Counted from the stretch's first letter, positions 11,001 through 24,800 are shown. The stretch is DNA of 64,000 nt from Chaetorhynchus papuensis (GCA_013396525.1 VWYX01001218.1:1119-65118); one strand, 5' to 3'. Made by a program: numbers and translations. The notes: generated by a model not told the origin, from the letters alone.

Positions 11001-14000
11001 ATGCAGTAGTTTTAGCAATGTGCACTTTTGAAACTTGTAAATAGTATTGACCCAAAATGGAAATGCCCTGTTCAATTGACAGGTTCACGTGAATAGCAAA
11101 TGTGAACTTGAGTGCATCAACCCTGATGAAAAAAGTAGAGGAACAGAGATTAAAAATATTTCCTTTGTCCTGCTTCTCCCCTGTCTCCCAGTACCTTGTT
11201 CTGTCCTAAAGCAAACTGTCCCAAGTCTTTATTTAAAAAGAGAATTCATGACAAATCAAACCCACTTTGATTATGTGTGGTATTTAAAAATATTTTCATC
11301 CTAAGAGCTATTAAATTAAGACTTATAATATGTTGAACGAACAGTCATTAAACAGGATTATTCCTGTTTTTATTAATGTAGAATGAAGGTGTTTTTCTTC
11401 TGGGCAGGGCACAGATCCATCAGGCTACATTTCTTCATTTAGTGAAAGGAACAGATCTATTGATCCATGCAGCTTGTCACACCTGTGTCAAAGATAGCGG
11501 ACATCAAAGAGATTTTGCAGTGCCCTAAAACAAAGAAGCTGAGGGAATTGAAATTATACAGCCATACTTGGAGGAACAGGAATTTTGTGGCTCAAGTGGT
11601 TCTGTTACATGCAAATAATTTTTGAAGGTATCATACACTCTCCTGGGTGACTTGGATGGAGGAAGTGTCAGGCAGGGGAGAGGAGGGGGGAGATTATATA
11701 AATATCTATATCAGAGAAAATTTTAAATCTTGGGACAGTTACCCATATCTGTATGTTGCATGATATGTTTGGTTATCCATAATATGGTTACATATATATA
11801 AACTGGTTTTTATCTCAGATGTGAGAAGAGCATGTTGTTCCACTCTACTCCATTCAAACCAGAAAGCTTGGAGGATCTTTGGGAAAACCTGAGTCTAAAG
11901 CCTGCAAACAGCCCTCAAGTGAACATCTCGGATAGCTTGTCCCGTCGAGGTAAGCCAAATTATGTCACAGTCATGTGTTTGTGGCAGAAGGAGGGTACAT
12001 CTGTGGGACTGGGAAGACTTATGCCCCTCAGGTTGGAGAAGGAGGCAAACTGGCACTCACAATATTTTGGTTTGAACACCAGGTCATGAAAAGGCAAATT
12101 ACATTTGTTGCCGGCTTGCCTTTTGCCTTTTTATTTCATCACACAGGAGGCATTATCTCTTGATTGAAATATAGCAGTGTTGAATTTTGTGAAGAAGAGT
12201 ACCCAATGTATAGAGCTCGACTTGAGTTAGAAATATTTATAATACTCAGTTACCTGCACTGCCTGTGCGCTTGTTTTAGTCAGGGCAAAAGTCGGCTGCT
12301 AGCTAGAAGTGAATTGTGTATCTGCACACCCAGCACTCCTTCAGTATTGTGTGAAACTATTCTTGACAGTTCATGTCTTGTCTTTCAGACCCAACTATGA
12401 TCTAATGTGTTTTTTCCTTTGGTTAAAAGTGTTAATGCATCCCAGAAACTGTGGTTTCAGCATACAGAAATATTCAAGGAAGCTGTGATAAGGAGAGTGT
12501 CACTGTTGCACTTTTTTTTCCATCCCTTATCTAGAACAAAGATTGTTTGCAAATTAGAGCACAAAGAGTGTAAGGCACTTCAGACTTACCCAAAAAGCAG
12601 TTCTCCCACACTTGTAGTTAACTAAACAAATGGGTAATTCTTGCCTTTTGTGGTGATAAAAGACACTTCAAGCTGATAAGAGCCACGTGCTTCGCTACTG
12701 CAAGTCTCTATTTTGGTAAAAATACTCTGTTAGATTAGGCCTGATGGGAGGAAGGGGAGTTATCTTTCTTGCGATCAGTTTTTGCACATGCTGGGTCTCC
12801 ATGTGCTTTGTGTATCCACCCTTCCCAGTTATTAATGAAGTGTGGCAAGAACAAACAATTGCTCGCCTGCTGCAGCTGGTCGACCTCCCTCTCCTGGAGT
12901 CTCTGCTTGAGCACCAGGAGATCAGACCTCAGCCTCCACAGCCCAGGAAGGCAACTGGGTATGTCATCACCAGTAACTACCTGGACAGAGAGATTCTCAA
13001 GGCTTTCAGCGACTCACAGTAAGTATTCATTGCTCTCCTTTGCAGCTCTAAAAGCTTTCTGCTTTCAGGGGAATGTAAAGCACAGTTTGTCTTTGGGGAG
13101 AAATGGCGTAGTCTCAGTCCTGCAGAAAGGATGTGAGTAGGCACTTTTTTCCCTGCTGGACTTGACTGGAATAACTGGAAAATAACAATTGCTTAGTGAG
13201 AATTTCTGCTGAACACTGGGATGGTTTCTGAATGCCATGACAGTAGTTGATGGTATTCAGAGGAGAAATTCCTTGCTGCATTGAGGGAAGAATAGAGGTT
13301 TTATAATCATCATGGAAGTTTTTCCTAGAGACATCACTTCTGAGGAACCAGTTTAGTTCCTCCTACTGTATTAAAAGAGCTAAGAATGCTGAGCTTGAAA
13401 CTGTGCATAGAGTTAAAAACATTCTCTGAAAAACTTGTACCAGTCTGAATCAGATCAAGGTTCATGTTTCTGTTTATCTAGCAATAATTGTGTCCTTATC
13501 TAACAGTAGAGGACATGATTGACTTTGGGTTTTACTGCTTGTGACTGTTTACTTGTGGGTTACTAATTTTTCATCTTGATTAAATACATAACAAAGAGGC
13601 TTATGACTGTGATCTACCTGAGTGTGCCAGGCGAAGTGTCTTGTGTGTGTGAATTTCTGATGGGTTTAAGTGCCTACACATGCAGTTTTCACTGTGATGG
13701 AAGAACCAGTCTACCTGCTTTCTGTGGAAAGCATTGCAGCCAGCTCCGAAGGGCATCCACAATTAAAGCTGCAAACCTAAACCCCTCTGCCTTCCAGGAC
13801 AGACGAGTGGCTCTCGGCAGCAATCGATTGCTTGGAATATCTTCCCGACCACATGGTGGTAGATATTAGCAGGAACCTGCCTGATCAGCCAGACAAAGCA
13901 GATGCCTGGAAACTGCTGCTGTTCGACAGCATTGGTAGATACTACAGCCAAAAAAAGGAGCCGCTGTTAAGCCACGCATCTGAAATTCATTTAGGAATCG

Positions 14001-16143
14001 CAGAACTCTTAGGTGAGTAAAATAGAGCTGTGTTCCAATGCTTGTGTGAGATACGTACTGAGAAAATGAGTACCTCAGGAGCCAAGATTAAAGGCTGACT
14101 TCTGTGAGGATTTTTTTTTGTTGTTGTTTTGTTTTTGTTTGGTTGGGTTTTTTTTTTTAATTTCTAGTCGTAAAGACTGTTCTTTGACATTTTGGTTCTG
14201 ACTGGATGCAGTTCTGTAATTGTCCAGGTCTATGGCTGAACAACACAATGGCTGTGAAACCAGAGTGCTATAATTTGGTACTAGCTGGTATCCATGGAAG
14301 TTAGATATCCATGGGAAATGGAATATAAATACAGCCTAATAATAAATATTTCAGCTGTAAGAGCTAAACTGAAAGCTGTGTGGATGCTTTGTACCCCATT
14401 CACAACTTCTCCTTTTTTAACCCGTAAGTGTTTCTTAAATTTTGTTTAGACAGCATTTCAGAAAGCTTTTGGTGTTTTAGTTCTCAATTAACGTTTCTTC
14501 TCTGATCTCCTTATTTTTCATAGTTCTCTGCTTTGATTTTTCTTCTTGTTCCATGTTCATTGGAATACTTTGCATTTATATCCTATTCTTCCTCTCTACA
14601 TGATAAAGGATATTAGTCCAGCCTACTTCATTTAAACAATTCACTATCTAAAATGGCTATTCTGCATAGTAAAGCAAATTAAAACTTACCAAAGTTCCAC
14701 AAAGTGATTTGCAATTAATTCATCAAACTAACCCATGTATCTAGGACATATTCATCAGTTTTGGAGAAATCTTTATTAACACAAGTAGAGGCCATTCATT
14801 TTTTTTTTTTTTTAATAGAACCATTTTCCTTTTTCAGTATTTCACATCCCATTTAAGATGGCGGAACTGTAATTGAACTTAATTACAAGGGAGCTTAAAT
14901 GCCAGGCTGAACGCCTGAGTGTGGGATGTTGTCAGAGAGTCTGCAAGCAACTCTCATCAACCTGGGAGAAGGTTTTGTGAGAATGAATTGCTGTGTTTGG
15001 CCAGTTCTGTTTAGAGGGATGGGCATCTCTTCAGTGGCTAATTTAGGTGTTTTATGGTAACATTTATTTAAATGACTATGGCAGGAGATACCTTTCTCTC
15101 TCCCCAGTGAATGGGAAGATGGAGCAATCTTTAGAAGCTGTTCAACTCTATTTGAAACTCCTAGACAGCCAAGTTAGGGAGGAGTTCAGGAGACTGCTGT
15201 ACTTCATGGCTGTTGCAGCACATCATTCTGAGCTCAAGCTACAGAAAGAGGTAAGTGTGCATTCTTAACTGCTGCTTTACTCTTACTGAAATCCAGAGGT
15301 CCCAGGTACTGGTCAGAGAACACCTTTATAAGCTTAAATTTGTGACTACAGGAAAAACAATGACTCAGAAGAACAGCTGTGATGCCCTTCCTAATGGGGG
15401 AGACTAACTCTCCTCTTTTGGTCATTGTTTCACTTTGCTCTTTAGAGTGACAACAGGATGGTTGTGAAAAGAACGTTCTCTAAAGCTATCATCAACAATA
15501 AAAACTTATCCAGAGGGAAAACTGACCTCCTGATCTTGTTCCTTGTGGACAACCAAAGAGATGTGTTAAAGGTAAGAGCTAGCAAATGGCCAGGTTTTGG
15601 TTATGTGGTGTGCTCGTGGGAGAACTGCCCTCTCTAAGCTGCTGTTGCATTGTCCTCTCTTTCTGTTCAAGATCCCAGGGGCACTGCACAAAATGGTCAG
15701 CAATAAACTGCTGGCTCTGCAGAAAGGCCAGGATCCCAGTAAGATAACAGGTAATGCCTCAACGCTGAGCTTTTTCATCTCGTCATGTCCCCAGATGAGA
15801 AGTGGGTGATGAAAAAGCTTTGCTGTGAACAACGGCTGATGTGATCTAAAGGAGGGGTGGGCCTGTAGGATCTCGAGGGTGGGTGGAGTGTGGTGATAAT
15901 CCTCTGAATGTCTCACGTTTCCTTTCAGGTTATACCTTTTGCCAAAAACTTGATGAAAGAGAGTATCGCTCCAACACGGAGAAGACCACAAAAGATGAGC
16001 TATTATCTCTGCTGAAAGCTATTGATGAAGATTCAAAGCTCTCTGACAAAGAGAGAAAGAGGCTGCTAGGCCAGTTTCATAGTAGTAATCCAAGTATTTT
16101 TATGCAGTATTTTGGAGACAGAGTTACTAATATGTGTGTGTGA
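7588..16143 (+). CDS. DEPDC7: DEPDC7, DEP domain-containing protein 7 (9 exons, 519 aa)
   Basis: Coding exons are 7588-7660, 9903-10290, 11819-11949, 12829-13018, 13798-14012, 15108-15250, 15446-15571, 15672-15750 and 15929-16143. All introns are GT-AG and frame holds throughout (1560 nt). The start ATG has G at -3 and +4 and opens MATVREKAAALNLSA, as in vertebrate orthologues. The DEP domain lies at about residues 40-135, all in exon 2, and includes GSDAVDVVFAHLLQNKYFG. The conserved C-terminal half includes EEFRRLLYFMAVAA and KTTKDELL. I recall human DEPDC7 as about 511 aa, so this is full length; a short tail, RVTNMCV, follows the conserved FGD. DEP domains usually mediate membrane or receptor-complex recruitment. 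Human DEPDC7 has been linked to CARMA2/3-dependent NF-kB signalling, but its biochemical role is poorly defined. There is no signal peptide or membrane segment. Identity is certain; function is from the family. Confidence 0.97.
7661..9902 (+). other. DEPDC7 intron 1
   Basis: The donor GTATGG at 7661 and the acceptor ending CTCTCAG at 9902 bound this 2.2-kb intron. Its first 430 bp belong to the CpG island, including a short CCCTG-type tandem run near 7974. The rest is unremarkable AT-richer DNA. No alternative coding exon with conserved sequence was seen. The remaining DEPDC7 introns (0.1-1.5 kb) likewise contain only short open frames and T-rich runs such as 14101-14160 and 14799-14813. Confidence 0.8.
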
Positions 16144-16227
16144 GACTTGAAATATTGATTTCTTTGTATACCCCAGCATTGAAAACACTAATATATTTGT
16201 AAATCTTTTATATTCATGTATCTGCCT

Positions 16228-16233
16228 AATAAA
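16228..16233 (+). terminator. DEPDC7 poly(A) signal
   Basis: A canonical AATAAA lies 85 bp after the stop codon, followed by T/G-rich sequence (TTATTTTGTGG). This gives a very short 3' UTR. A second AATAAA at 16479-16484, followed by a long T run, could serve a longer transcript. Confidence 0.7.
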
Positions 16234-16239
16234 ATTATT

Positions 16240-18015
16240 TTGTGGAAATGGATGGGACTTATGCAATTATTACCAAAGCCAACAGTACCTGAGCTTAGCC
16301 TGTATTTATAGTTTAGCTTTTCTCATTCTTAATTGTTATAGGACCAAAATAATCCTCCCTTTTCCTCCCCACAAGCCAAGTCTGTTGACTCCCCCTATTC
16401 AAGTAGCAAAATCACTGAGATGGAAGACACCATGAATGAGATCTCTCTGCCACCTTTTGCCCCAGCACTGAATTTTGTAATAAATGCTTTTTTTTTTTTT
16501 CTAATTTGCCTTGGATTATGTGACTGTCACATAGCATTGATCTTTGACTTGCTGTCTGTTTGGAGAGAGCTGAAAAACATGTTCTGCTTGATATTGCACA
16601 GCTTTTCTTCAGGCTTGCCAGCTAACTAACCTATCTATGTGTGTGACAAATTACTGTGCTGTTTTAAGCTCAAATGGCACCATATTGAGGAATCGGCTCT
16701 CCTGGGATGGTAAAGTCAGTCTGGATTTTTAAGTCTGGCTTTGGTTGCCACAGGATGTAATATTTGTGGCTGGTTATCTTCATCCCTGCAGTGTTTACTC
16801 TGTCTGTAACTCTTACGATGGCACCAGCTGTAATTAAAAAAGTGCTGGAGCGAATGAAGGGCCTCTGGCTTTTCCTGTGGCATTTCTTATCCATGTCTGG
16901 TCCACAGTGGAAATCCCAAGCTTTGCAACATAGGCAACTACAAGCATATATATATATAGAGAGAGAGAGAGAGCATGCTTAGAGATCTAATTTTGACTCT
17001 TGTGGAGTTATCTTTGGAATGATATCACCAAAACTTCATTACAGCTGCTGTTGAAAAAAAAAAACCGAACCAACCAAATTTTGTTCCATTTAAAGTGTTG
17101 AGCTCTGTTCTTTTATTTAGGAACAAAAACTAATTTAATTATGACAAAGTAGTAATAACTGTTACAGTCACATGCGGTGAGCTGTTCTTAAAAAACAGTC
17201 CTGTGTCAGACTCTCATGTCTCACTAGCTAATGCTTCAGTCATTAGGGGTGTCTGCTGCCAGGGGCCAGAGTGTTTCTCTGAAATGGAGCTGAAGGACTT
17301 GGTGTGCCACAGGACAATGTTTTACTGTGCTGTGATGGGGGATGGAATATAAACATGCAGAAAGCTTCTTCTAGTTAATTAGAAAGGACTTCTAAAAATA
17401 ATCAGTTCCTGAAAACTAGTAGGGAAGTATAAGCCTTTATAATAATTATGTTTTGTAGTTCTTAGTTTTAACTGAAAGGTTTTTATTATAAATGCACTTC
17501 CTCAGAAAAATTGGCTTAGCTCATACTTTAAAATGTGGGGGTGGAAATCCTAAGTTAGTGATGGTGTTGGATTGGTTTGCTCTTCAGCAGAAGTATTTTC
17601 CCTTTCTACCTCCTGCCTGCTGTAACATCACGGTTAAGAGGATGAAATTCCTGTCTTGGAAATGAGCTGCTGCCTGTGGGCATTGCCTGCTGCAGTGAGA
17701 GTCCCGAATTACAGATCCCCTGCCCTGTGAGTCACTGGGCTGGCTCTGGTGCCAAGTTTGCATTCGGGCTGCAGAAAAGCAGCCTGGAGGGGGGAACGGA
17801 GCAGGGGCACTCAAAGGTGTGGGCACCTGGCAGGCTCAGCACGGTCCTTTCTCTCCATGAGGTGGGCTGGCTCCCCTAAGAGTACCTCAGATTCCTCCTT
17901 GGAGGAACTGGCTCTCACTCTGTGCCCTGTGTAAGGTGTCTAAGGACAAGCCAGGGCTGCCTTCCCTGGTTGCTGGGGGGATTAATCTGAATCAGCGTTT
18001 TGTGATGGGGCAGGC
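16240..18015. other. Short intergenic spacer between DEPDC7 and TCP11L1
   Basis: About 1.8 kb separates the DEPDC7 poly(A) signal from the next CpG island. It holds an (AT)n then (AG)n microsatellite at about 16945-16973 and an A-run near 17055. No conserved coding sequence was seen. GC content rises gradually from about 17640 toward the TCP11L1 island. The proximity suggests that read-through or shared regulation of the two co-oriented genes is possible, but nothing in the sequence shows it. Confidence 0.65.
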
Positions 18016-18019
18016 CCCG

Positions 18020-18730
18020 ATCTATCCATCGGTGTCCGGGCGCGGGCTGTGGGGGGCTCTGCTTGGGGTCGGGACCTGCTCCTCGCTGGGCTGCAGCGAG
18101 GCGGAGCCGCGCCGCCCCAGAGCCGCGGGCGCCCTGAGGGCCGTTCGAGCCCCTCGGTGCCGGGGCCAGCGGCCCCCCACCCCGCCCTGCCGCGGGGAGA
18201 GCCCGGTGCCGGCGCGGGGGGCGGTGGGGCCCTCGCCCCGCCCCGGNNNNNNNNNNNNNNNNNNNNNNNNNNNNNNNNNNNNNNNNNNNNNNNNNNNNNN
18301 NNNNNNNNNNNNNNNNNNNNNNNNNNNNNNNNNNNNNNNNNNNNNNNNNNNNNNNNNNNNNNNNNNNNNNNNNNNNNNNNNNNNNNNNNNNNNNNNNNNN
18401 NNNNNNNNNNNNNNNNNNNNNNNNNNNNNNNNNNNNNNNNNNNNNNNNNNNNNNNNNNNNNNNNNNNNNNNNNNNNNNNNNNNNNNNNNNNNNNNNNNNN
18501 NNNGCGCCGGGGCCGCCGGGGCGGCTCAGTACCGCATCCCCCCCGGGTTCGGCCCAGGAACCAACAACCCCCCGGGCTCGTTTTCCCCTTTAGCCCATTG
18601 TTGAACCCCGAAGCTCCCGGGCCTTGCGAAGGGGTGGCAAGGAACGTGCGGCCGGCGCGGGGCTGGAGCGGCGGCGCTGCTGCCGGGCCGGTGGGGATGG
18701 GGATGGTGCCCTGTGTGCTCCTCGTGGTGG
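18020..18730 (+). promoter_or_regulatory. CpG-island promoter of TCP11L1, interrupted by a gap
   Basis: Dense CpG sequence flanks the N run on both sides (for example GGCGGAGCCGCGCCGCCCC before it and GCGCCGGGGCCGCCGGGGCG after it). It is the only CpG island between DEPDC7 and the first TCP11L1 coding exon, so it is the likely promoter and noncoding first exon. Part of it is unsequenced, so the transcription start and the first donor cannot be placed. A donor-like GTAAGT at about 18860 is one possible end of exon 1. Confidence 0.75.
18247..18503. other. Assembly gap (257 N)
   Basis: A continuous run of N falls within extreme GC sequence, a common cause of dropout in short-read assembly. Open frames called across it (17936-18604 and 18049-18864) are artefacts of translating N. 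Confidence 0.99.
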
Positions 18731-18869
18731 CGGACCTGGGAGGGCCTCACACAGAACAGGCGGCGGAGGGGAAACAGTGGAATTTCACGGCAACCCTTTT
18801 AATTTGGAAGAGGGACAGGGGACAGGCTGCAGCTTGCCTGCTAGTGGATTACAAGGGAAAGTAAGTGGT

Positions 18870-21821
18870 GATGTGGCAGGTGAACAGAGGGAAGAGGAGA
18901 GTTCAGCGTTGGAGCGGAGCCTGAGGAAAGGCAGCCTGGTGTGTTCGGGCCGGAGGTCAGGGGAGCTGTCAGGTGCTGTCTCATACAGTGGGACAGCGCT
19001 GGGAGTGAGGAGCAGCTGCTCCAACCTTGTGTGTGTGCTCCGGAGAAGCACAGTGAAGTTTATTTAGTGCTGGTGCGCATCACTTGATTTGAGGACCTTT
19101 AATGAAAAGAAGCCGTGGAAAATGTTTTGTTTAAATTTTAATTTGTTGCATTTTTCTCTTGCATTTCTGTTCTCATTAAAAATAAATGCAAGGGAAGTGC
19201 CAAGAAGTAGACTTTGCTCTGTTAAGTCAGAATTGTTTCTGTGAAAGAAGAGATGATGATCATGCTTCTGGAAGAGGTATTGTCAAGCTTATTTACCCAG
19301 TGGAAAGAGGATATGTTCTAGATGTGTTCTGGCAAATAATAGCAGTAATCCATCAGAAAAGAGCAGACCATTGCAAACTAAACAACGAAACCAACAAGTG
19401 TGCCTGTTTACCTCATCTGCTGAGCAGTCATTTGGTAGAATGGCCCAGGAGTTCTAATACCTGCCCTCCATAGCTGGAATAGGACTTTTTTAGAACAAAT
19501 GGTAGTTAAATGAAACTTGGGCCGGGTTTGAGACTGTAGCTCTTGAGCTGCCATTTTATGGAAAGCAGCACTTTAGGGTGTAGTCTGTGTTGTAGGAATG
19601 ATGGCCTGCTGGGCAAAGCTCGGGGCAGCTATCATCAGACTGATAATCTCGTCTCTGTCATTTATGTTCTGTGGGTCCTCAAGCAACTTAACTCAAACCT
19701 CAGTTTCCTCTCTGGAAGTGAGGTATATTATAGTTTTCTGCTTTTCTTAGGGCAGTGAGGATAAAGTGCAGTGAAAGATTGTAAGGATCTAGGAAGTGTG
19801 TACATTAAAGACTTAAGTGGGGCTTGGTTGAGTCATCTTTGTGGTTCAGATTTGACTTCAGGAGGATGCTTTGTGGAAGAGAATGGATAGGAAGATGGAC
19901 CATCTAGTCTGTAATGAATGTGGAAGCCTTTATGGTAATGCTTTTATCCTAGCTAAATTCAACAACAGGTTTATCTCTCTCTCTTTAACCAGTCTTATTG
20001 TGTATTTTATATTGCAATGGTTGCTGTGCTCTTCTCTGTCAGCAGCCCCTTTATTAAGAGAGCTCCTCATCCTCTTGCTGGTGGAGTGTTTGCAGTAACA
20101 GGCCTTTTGTCTGCCAGACAGGAGATCCACTTCTCCTGGAGCATGTCCCACTTGCCTGCTGGTTGGGATGGCTGCTGTTACAGCCAGCTGGAGGCTCTCT
20201 GCCGTGGTTCAGGGGGTGGCAATGTGACTGCAGCTGTGACAGGCTGACACTTCTTTGTCCCAGCGTGTGAACGGGGAGATGACCAAGCGTCTGGAGCAGA
20301 GACACTGGGGACTCTGTTCCCTCTGGAGGTGGAATGAGTCTAACAGTACCTGTACTGATGCCTGTGTGCCAACGGTGTTTTCCTGTGTCATTTATCCCAA
20401 GCTTTTCGTGCTGTTTTCTCTTCTAAAATAGAAATGACACAGTGCTGTGGGCAAGTGTTGCATGCTGTTGTCTCTCATGCATTGAGCAAGATGATGATCC
20501 TGAGTCATTGCTGTAGAGCAAAACTGTTCCTCATATGCCCTGAGCTTTCCAGCTGTCCTGTGGAATCACATTGTGCAGTCAATTTAAGCACTGATGGAGC
20601 AGGGTTAGTTATTACAGCTGTTGTATGAAAATAAATCTCAGTGCTGCGTTTTTTATTTCTACACTGTTGCTTGCTTCTGCTGCATCCCCTTCAGAGTAGT
20701 TCTTGATGCTGTGTTTTCTCTTAGTAGCTGTGAGGTGCCCCTGGAGAGTGGATCTCTTGCTGAGAACTTGGTTTCTTTCAAAATTCAGAAGTGGGGATGG
20801 TGGGATACTAGGGGAAAGAGGAAGTTGTTGTTTTTCCAGGAACTTTCTTTTATTTTGAAAGGCAGACTCTTCCCAACTCCCACTTCACAGAACATCTAGG
20901 TTATTTAATTTAGAGACATCATATGCTCTCAAATAGATTTCTGTAAAATTAAAGCCTGAGCAGCAGCTTCCTGCATGATAGGTTTCAATGGCAGATGTAG
21001 AAATTACATTGTTTATAGGGAAATCTGAGAATGAAATAAGTGAAGATAAGGAACAGTGAGACTTGGTTTTCTTTTTCAATTTTTTCATTGTAACTTTGGG
21101 TACACTGCAGGTATCTGCAATGTGATATAAATATCCTTTAATATGTAGTGCCTAATAAACCAATATTTTAAATACTATAAGTGCTCTTTACTGTCTTAAT
21201 TAAAACCCCCAAACAACTGTGATATTTTATGCATAAATCAGGACTCTTGAATGTAATGAAAAAATAGGAATAGAATTTTATATTAATTTCTCTCTAGTTC
21301 TTTTCCTGCTTCTTAATGCTTTTGGATGGCTCAGAGTGACGTTTTTAAGTTGTGAGCAGTTGGGGCAGATCATAGTGAGGAATATGTTATGTTCAGGAAG
21401 ATTTATTGCTGTGTAGTGAGGAAACATCATCTCATTTGGCATAATCTTTTGTAAAACGTGTTTGTAATACTGTCTGGAGGTGTTTTTCATGATTCTCTTA
21501 AAAGCAATGCTAGGAAAGGAAACAATATCTCTTTCTCCCATCTGTATCTTTATGGCAAGGGAACAGTTTCAGATTTTTGAGAACTGACTAGGACTGCAGA
21601 TGAAATAAATGGTAGCTGTGTTGAAAGCATCCCATTTTGTGGAAGATGGGAAGTGAGTCACTGAGTCCAGGTCCTCTGCCATTATGGGGATGACATCATA
21701 TAATTCCTCATTTGAATTCTTTCATTCTTAATTTTTTTTCTTAATCAAGAGGACTCCTGGTGATGTTTACCCACTCAGCCGTGTCAGAAAATGCTTATGC
21801 ATGTTTTTTCTTTTTGTAAAG
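18870..21821 (+). other. Probable TCP11L1 intron 1 / 5' noncoding region
   Basis: This lies between the CpG island and the acceptor (TTTTTGTAAAG, ending at 21821) that precedes the first coding exon. It has short open frames on both strands without recognisable domains. No conserved coding sequence or repeat family was identified. Noncoding 5' exons may exist here but cannot be recognised without transcripts. Confidence 0.6.
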
Positions 21822-21833
21822 AACCAACTGAAA

Positions 21834-24800
21834 ATGTCTCAGAATCCTGACAAGCTACATTCAAGTGAAGAAAAGTTGAGTGGTTTGGAGGATGATCAGG
21901 AGGAGAACTTGGACAACTCGGATCAGTCTGTCCGAAAAAGAATACGACAGAGTCCTGGGTCACACAGAGATGATACACCAAAGTGTAAGCAAAACTGCTT
22001 TATGAAATACAATAAAAAATAGTAAATACTGTAACTGTTGCAGGAGGCAGTCCTAGTGTTCTATAGCATTCTGTGCAAGTTTGACTGTCTTGCAATTAAG
22101 TACAGTGTGACTCTTGATGATGTGCCTTGAAACTGTAACACTTTCCTTCCCATTTTCTTTTCCTTTTCCTAATTGTACACACAATGTGTACATTTTCCTA
22201 ATTGTACGCAATGACCACGTTCCTCTGAGCCACATATATCCTAAATATCCTGGTGTGTTTGTGCTCTTGGAAGGGATAATCACTACCCCAGTGTGTTCCA
22301 GCTAAACTGTCTCTGCTGTTTGCCTTATCAGCTGAACCTTCTGGGTTGCTGCAGCCCCTGTTCCTACTGCAGGCTGTTATCAGCAAAGGGATGTCCTGTC
22401 AGCCCCCTCACAATATAGATGGAAAGTTGTATATTTAGTCTTAATACTACTTCCAGTGTCAAGCAGGACTGCATATTTTTCCTAAGGCATATTTTTCTTT
22501 GTCTTTCTGCTTTTAATATGAGGGTCTGGATGCAATATGGGACCAAATATTTCTGGCAAATCCGTAGATAAAACCAAGGGGAAGTTTTCTGGCTCTGGGG
22601 ATTCAATTCAAAGAAGCAGAAGTGCTCAGAGTTCTAAATTTGTGTAAGGAGTGGCTCAATAGTAACATTTTGTTTGTTGCATTCTTTTTATTTTTTAATT
22701 GTGTTCATAACGACTTGAGGTTTAGGGTTGCATTTAGTGTCATGTTACTCAGAGGAGACGTTCTGAGGGAGTTTCTGTTCCTATGCCTTGCTGGTTGCCT
22801 GGTAGGAAACGGGATGTATGTCTGGAGAGAGGCTCTGAACACGAGGAAGTAAAAAGCATGGCACAGTCTAGCACTGCATTGTACCACAAAGTGGTTTGGT
22901 GTCAAGCTCCTCCCTCTTGTAAGGGAGCAGGTATGGGAATGAAGGAATGTGATTTGAGAGCAATCTTTGGTCAATGAAAGAGCCTTAGCTCTTAGTGCAC
23001 CCACTGCTGGAGTGAAGTCATTTGGCACTCAGACAAGAGCACTGTGGACTTTGCTGTCTGCTGCTTCTTCTCAGAATATCAGTCCTTGCTGTGTTCCCAG
23101 AGTCACTGTGCAAGGTTATGCTCCGAGCAGAAGGAAATAGTTAGGAGGGCTGCATGAAAAGAGCAAGATATTAATGAAAAACTGGCTCAGTGGAACCAAA
23201 CTGTATGAACTCAGAAGAGCTCTGCATGGCAGACAAGTGATGAAAACTTACTTTTGAAAGACCTTTTCTATATAATTACTTAAGTCCAATCAACATGGAT
23301 TATCAAATGGGATGGTCATAATAGTTTGCCTGAAACACTTCTCAGTGAGCCCAGCCTATGAAGATACCTGGTTGGTTTCTTTCACTATGAGATTAGTATG
23401 TTGCTCTTATGCTTGGACTGTAGCTGAAGTGAATGAACTACAGAATGGAATGGATCCATCAGGGCACCAACCCTAGCACTAACCCAGGGCCCAGCTTGTG
23501 GCTGCTGGCCCATCCTGGTCAGTCCCAAATGCCTGCCAGGGGAAGAGGTCTTAGGCATTGGTGCTGGCACTGGGTCTTGATGTCGTCTGTTGCTTGGGTG
23601 ATGGCCTCTGGGGGAAAAAAAAGAGTTTGGATGAGTGCCAGTTGCATTGGAAGTAGTGAGAATAATTAGCTACTGGTGTGCTGCTGCTTAACAGTGATGG
23701 TGGTTGTTTGTTGACTGCTTTAATGATGAAGTCACTTCCTTGAGAAATGTAAAACTGAAATGGCAATGTCTGCACAATACTTGTGGAAATGCTGCTACTT
23801 GTAATTATTTCTTCTTACAGTGTGGAGAAAGATGCCAAGATGCTATTAAGCCACCCTAAAGAAGTACTGGTTTGTGTGGGGGGTTTTGTTTGGAAATGGT
23901 TTTTAAAAGAGCTTGATAGAAGCAATTGACACACTGAGCCCAGAATATCAATTGGGATCCACTCCTTTGTTTTTTGAAATACTCCAAACCTGTGTCATCC
24001 ATCAGATGGGAAAGGAAGGGAAAGAAAGGAGAAAAATCTTCAGCTGATGCTGTCATTTGACCCTCTGGACTGTCAATAAGGTGGAAAGGATCCAAAAGAC
24101 TCTTTCTTTAGGCTTTTGTTGAGACCTGTCTGACAGTGTAATTGATGTTGCAGCCAGTCCCTCTCGGCCTGTGTCAATAGAAGAGCTCATGGAGACAGCA
24201 AAGGGAGTCACCAACATGGCTCTGGCACACGAAATTGTGGTGAATGGAGACTTCCAGATAAAACCAGCTGAATTACCAGAACACAGGTAAGGTTGTTACC
24301 AAATAGATACCTGAATAAAATTGTGTTTGTAGAACTGCTGAGCAGCTCTGGGGGATCAGGTAAAGGCTCTGGCTGGTGTCTTGTCTGGCAGTGCCTGGGA
24401 GCAGGTAGGAAAGAATATAAGAAGAAGGTGGTAACTGTGCAGTTCTGCTTCCCCAGATATGTAGGTGTGTGAAAGGTGAACCTCTTGGATTAATTGGACA
24501 TGTGTGGTGCAAATCCCAGAGTGCTGTGGTTTCTGTTGTGTCCCCTTGTCCCAGGACTCTGGGCCTGCAGTCTTCCAAGTACCCCAGTCTGGCTGCAGAT
24601 GTGGGTAGTGCTTTTAGCAATTTTTAAGCTTTCAACTGCCTGTGGGAGTGAGATGAAACTGATTATTTTAGCTTTTCCTGTCTGTTTCTTCAGGGATATT
24701 TTGGGAAGTGATTCCTGTGTTTTATTAGATTAGTCCTTGCTCCTTTCAAGTTTGAAGCCTTTCCTTCTCTGTGTGAGTCTGCAGTAACTGTGTGCCCTGC

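Noticed and set aside
17936..18864. 222- and 271-codon frames across the N run
   Set aside because: The long stretch of X is unsequenced gap, so no protein can be inferred.
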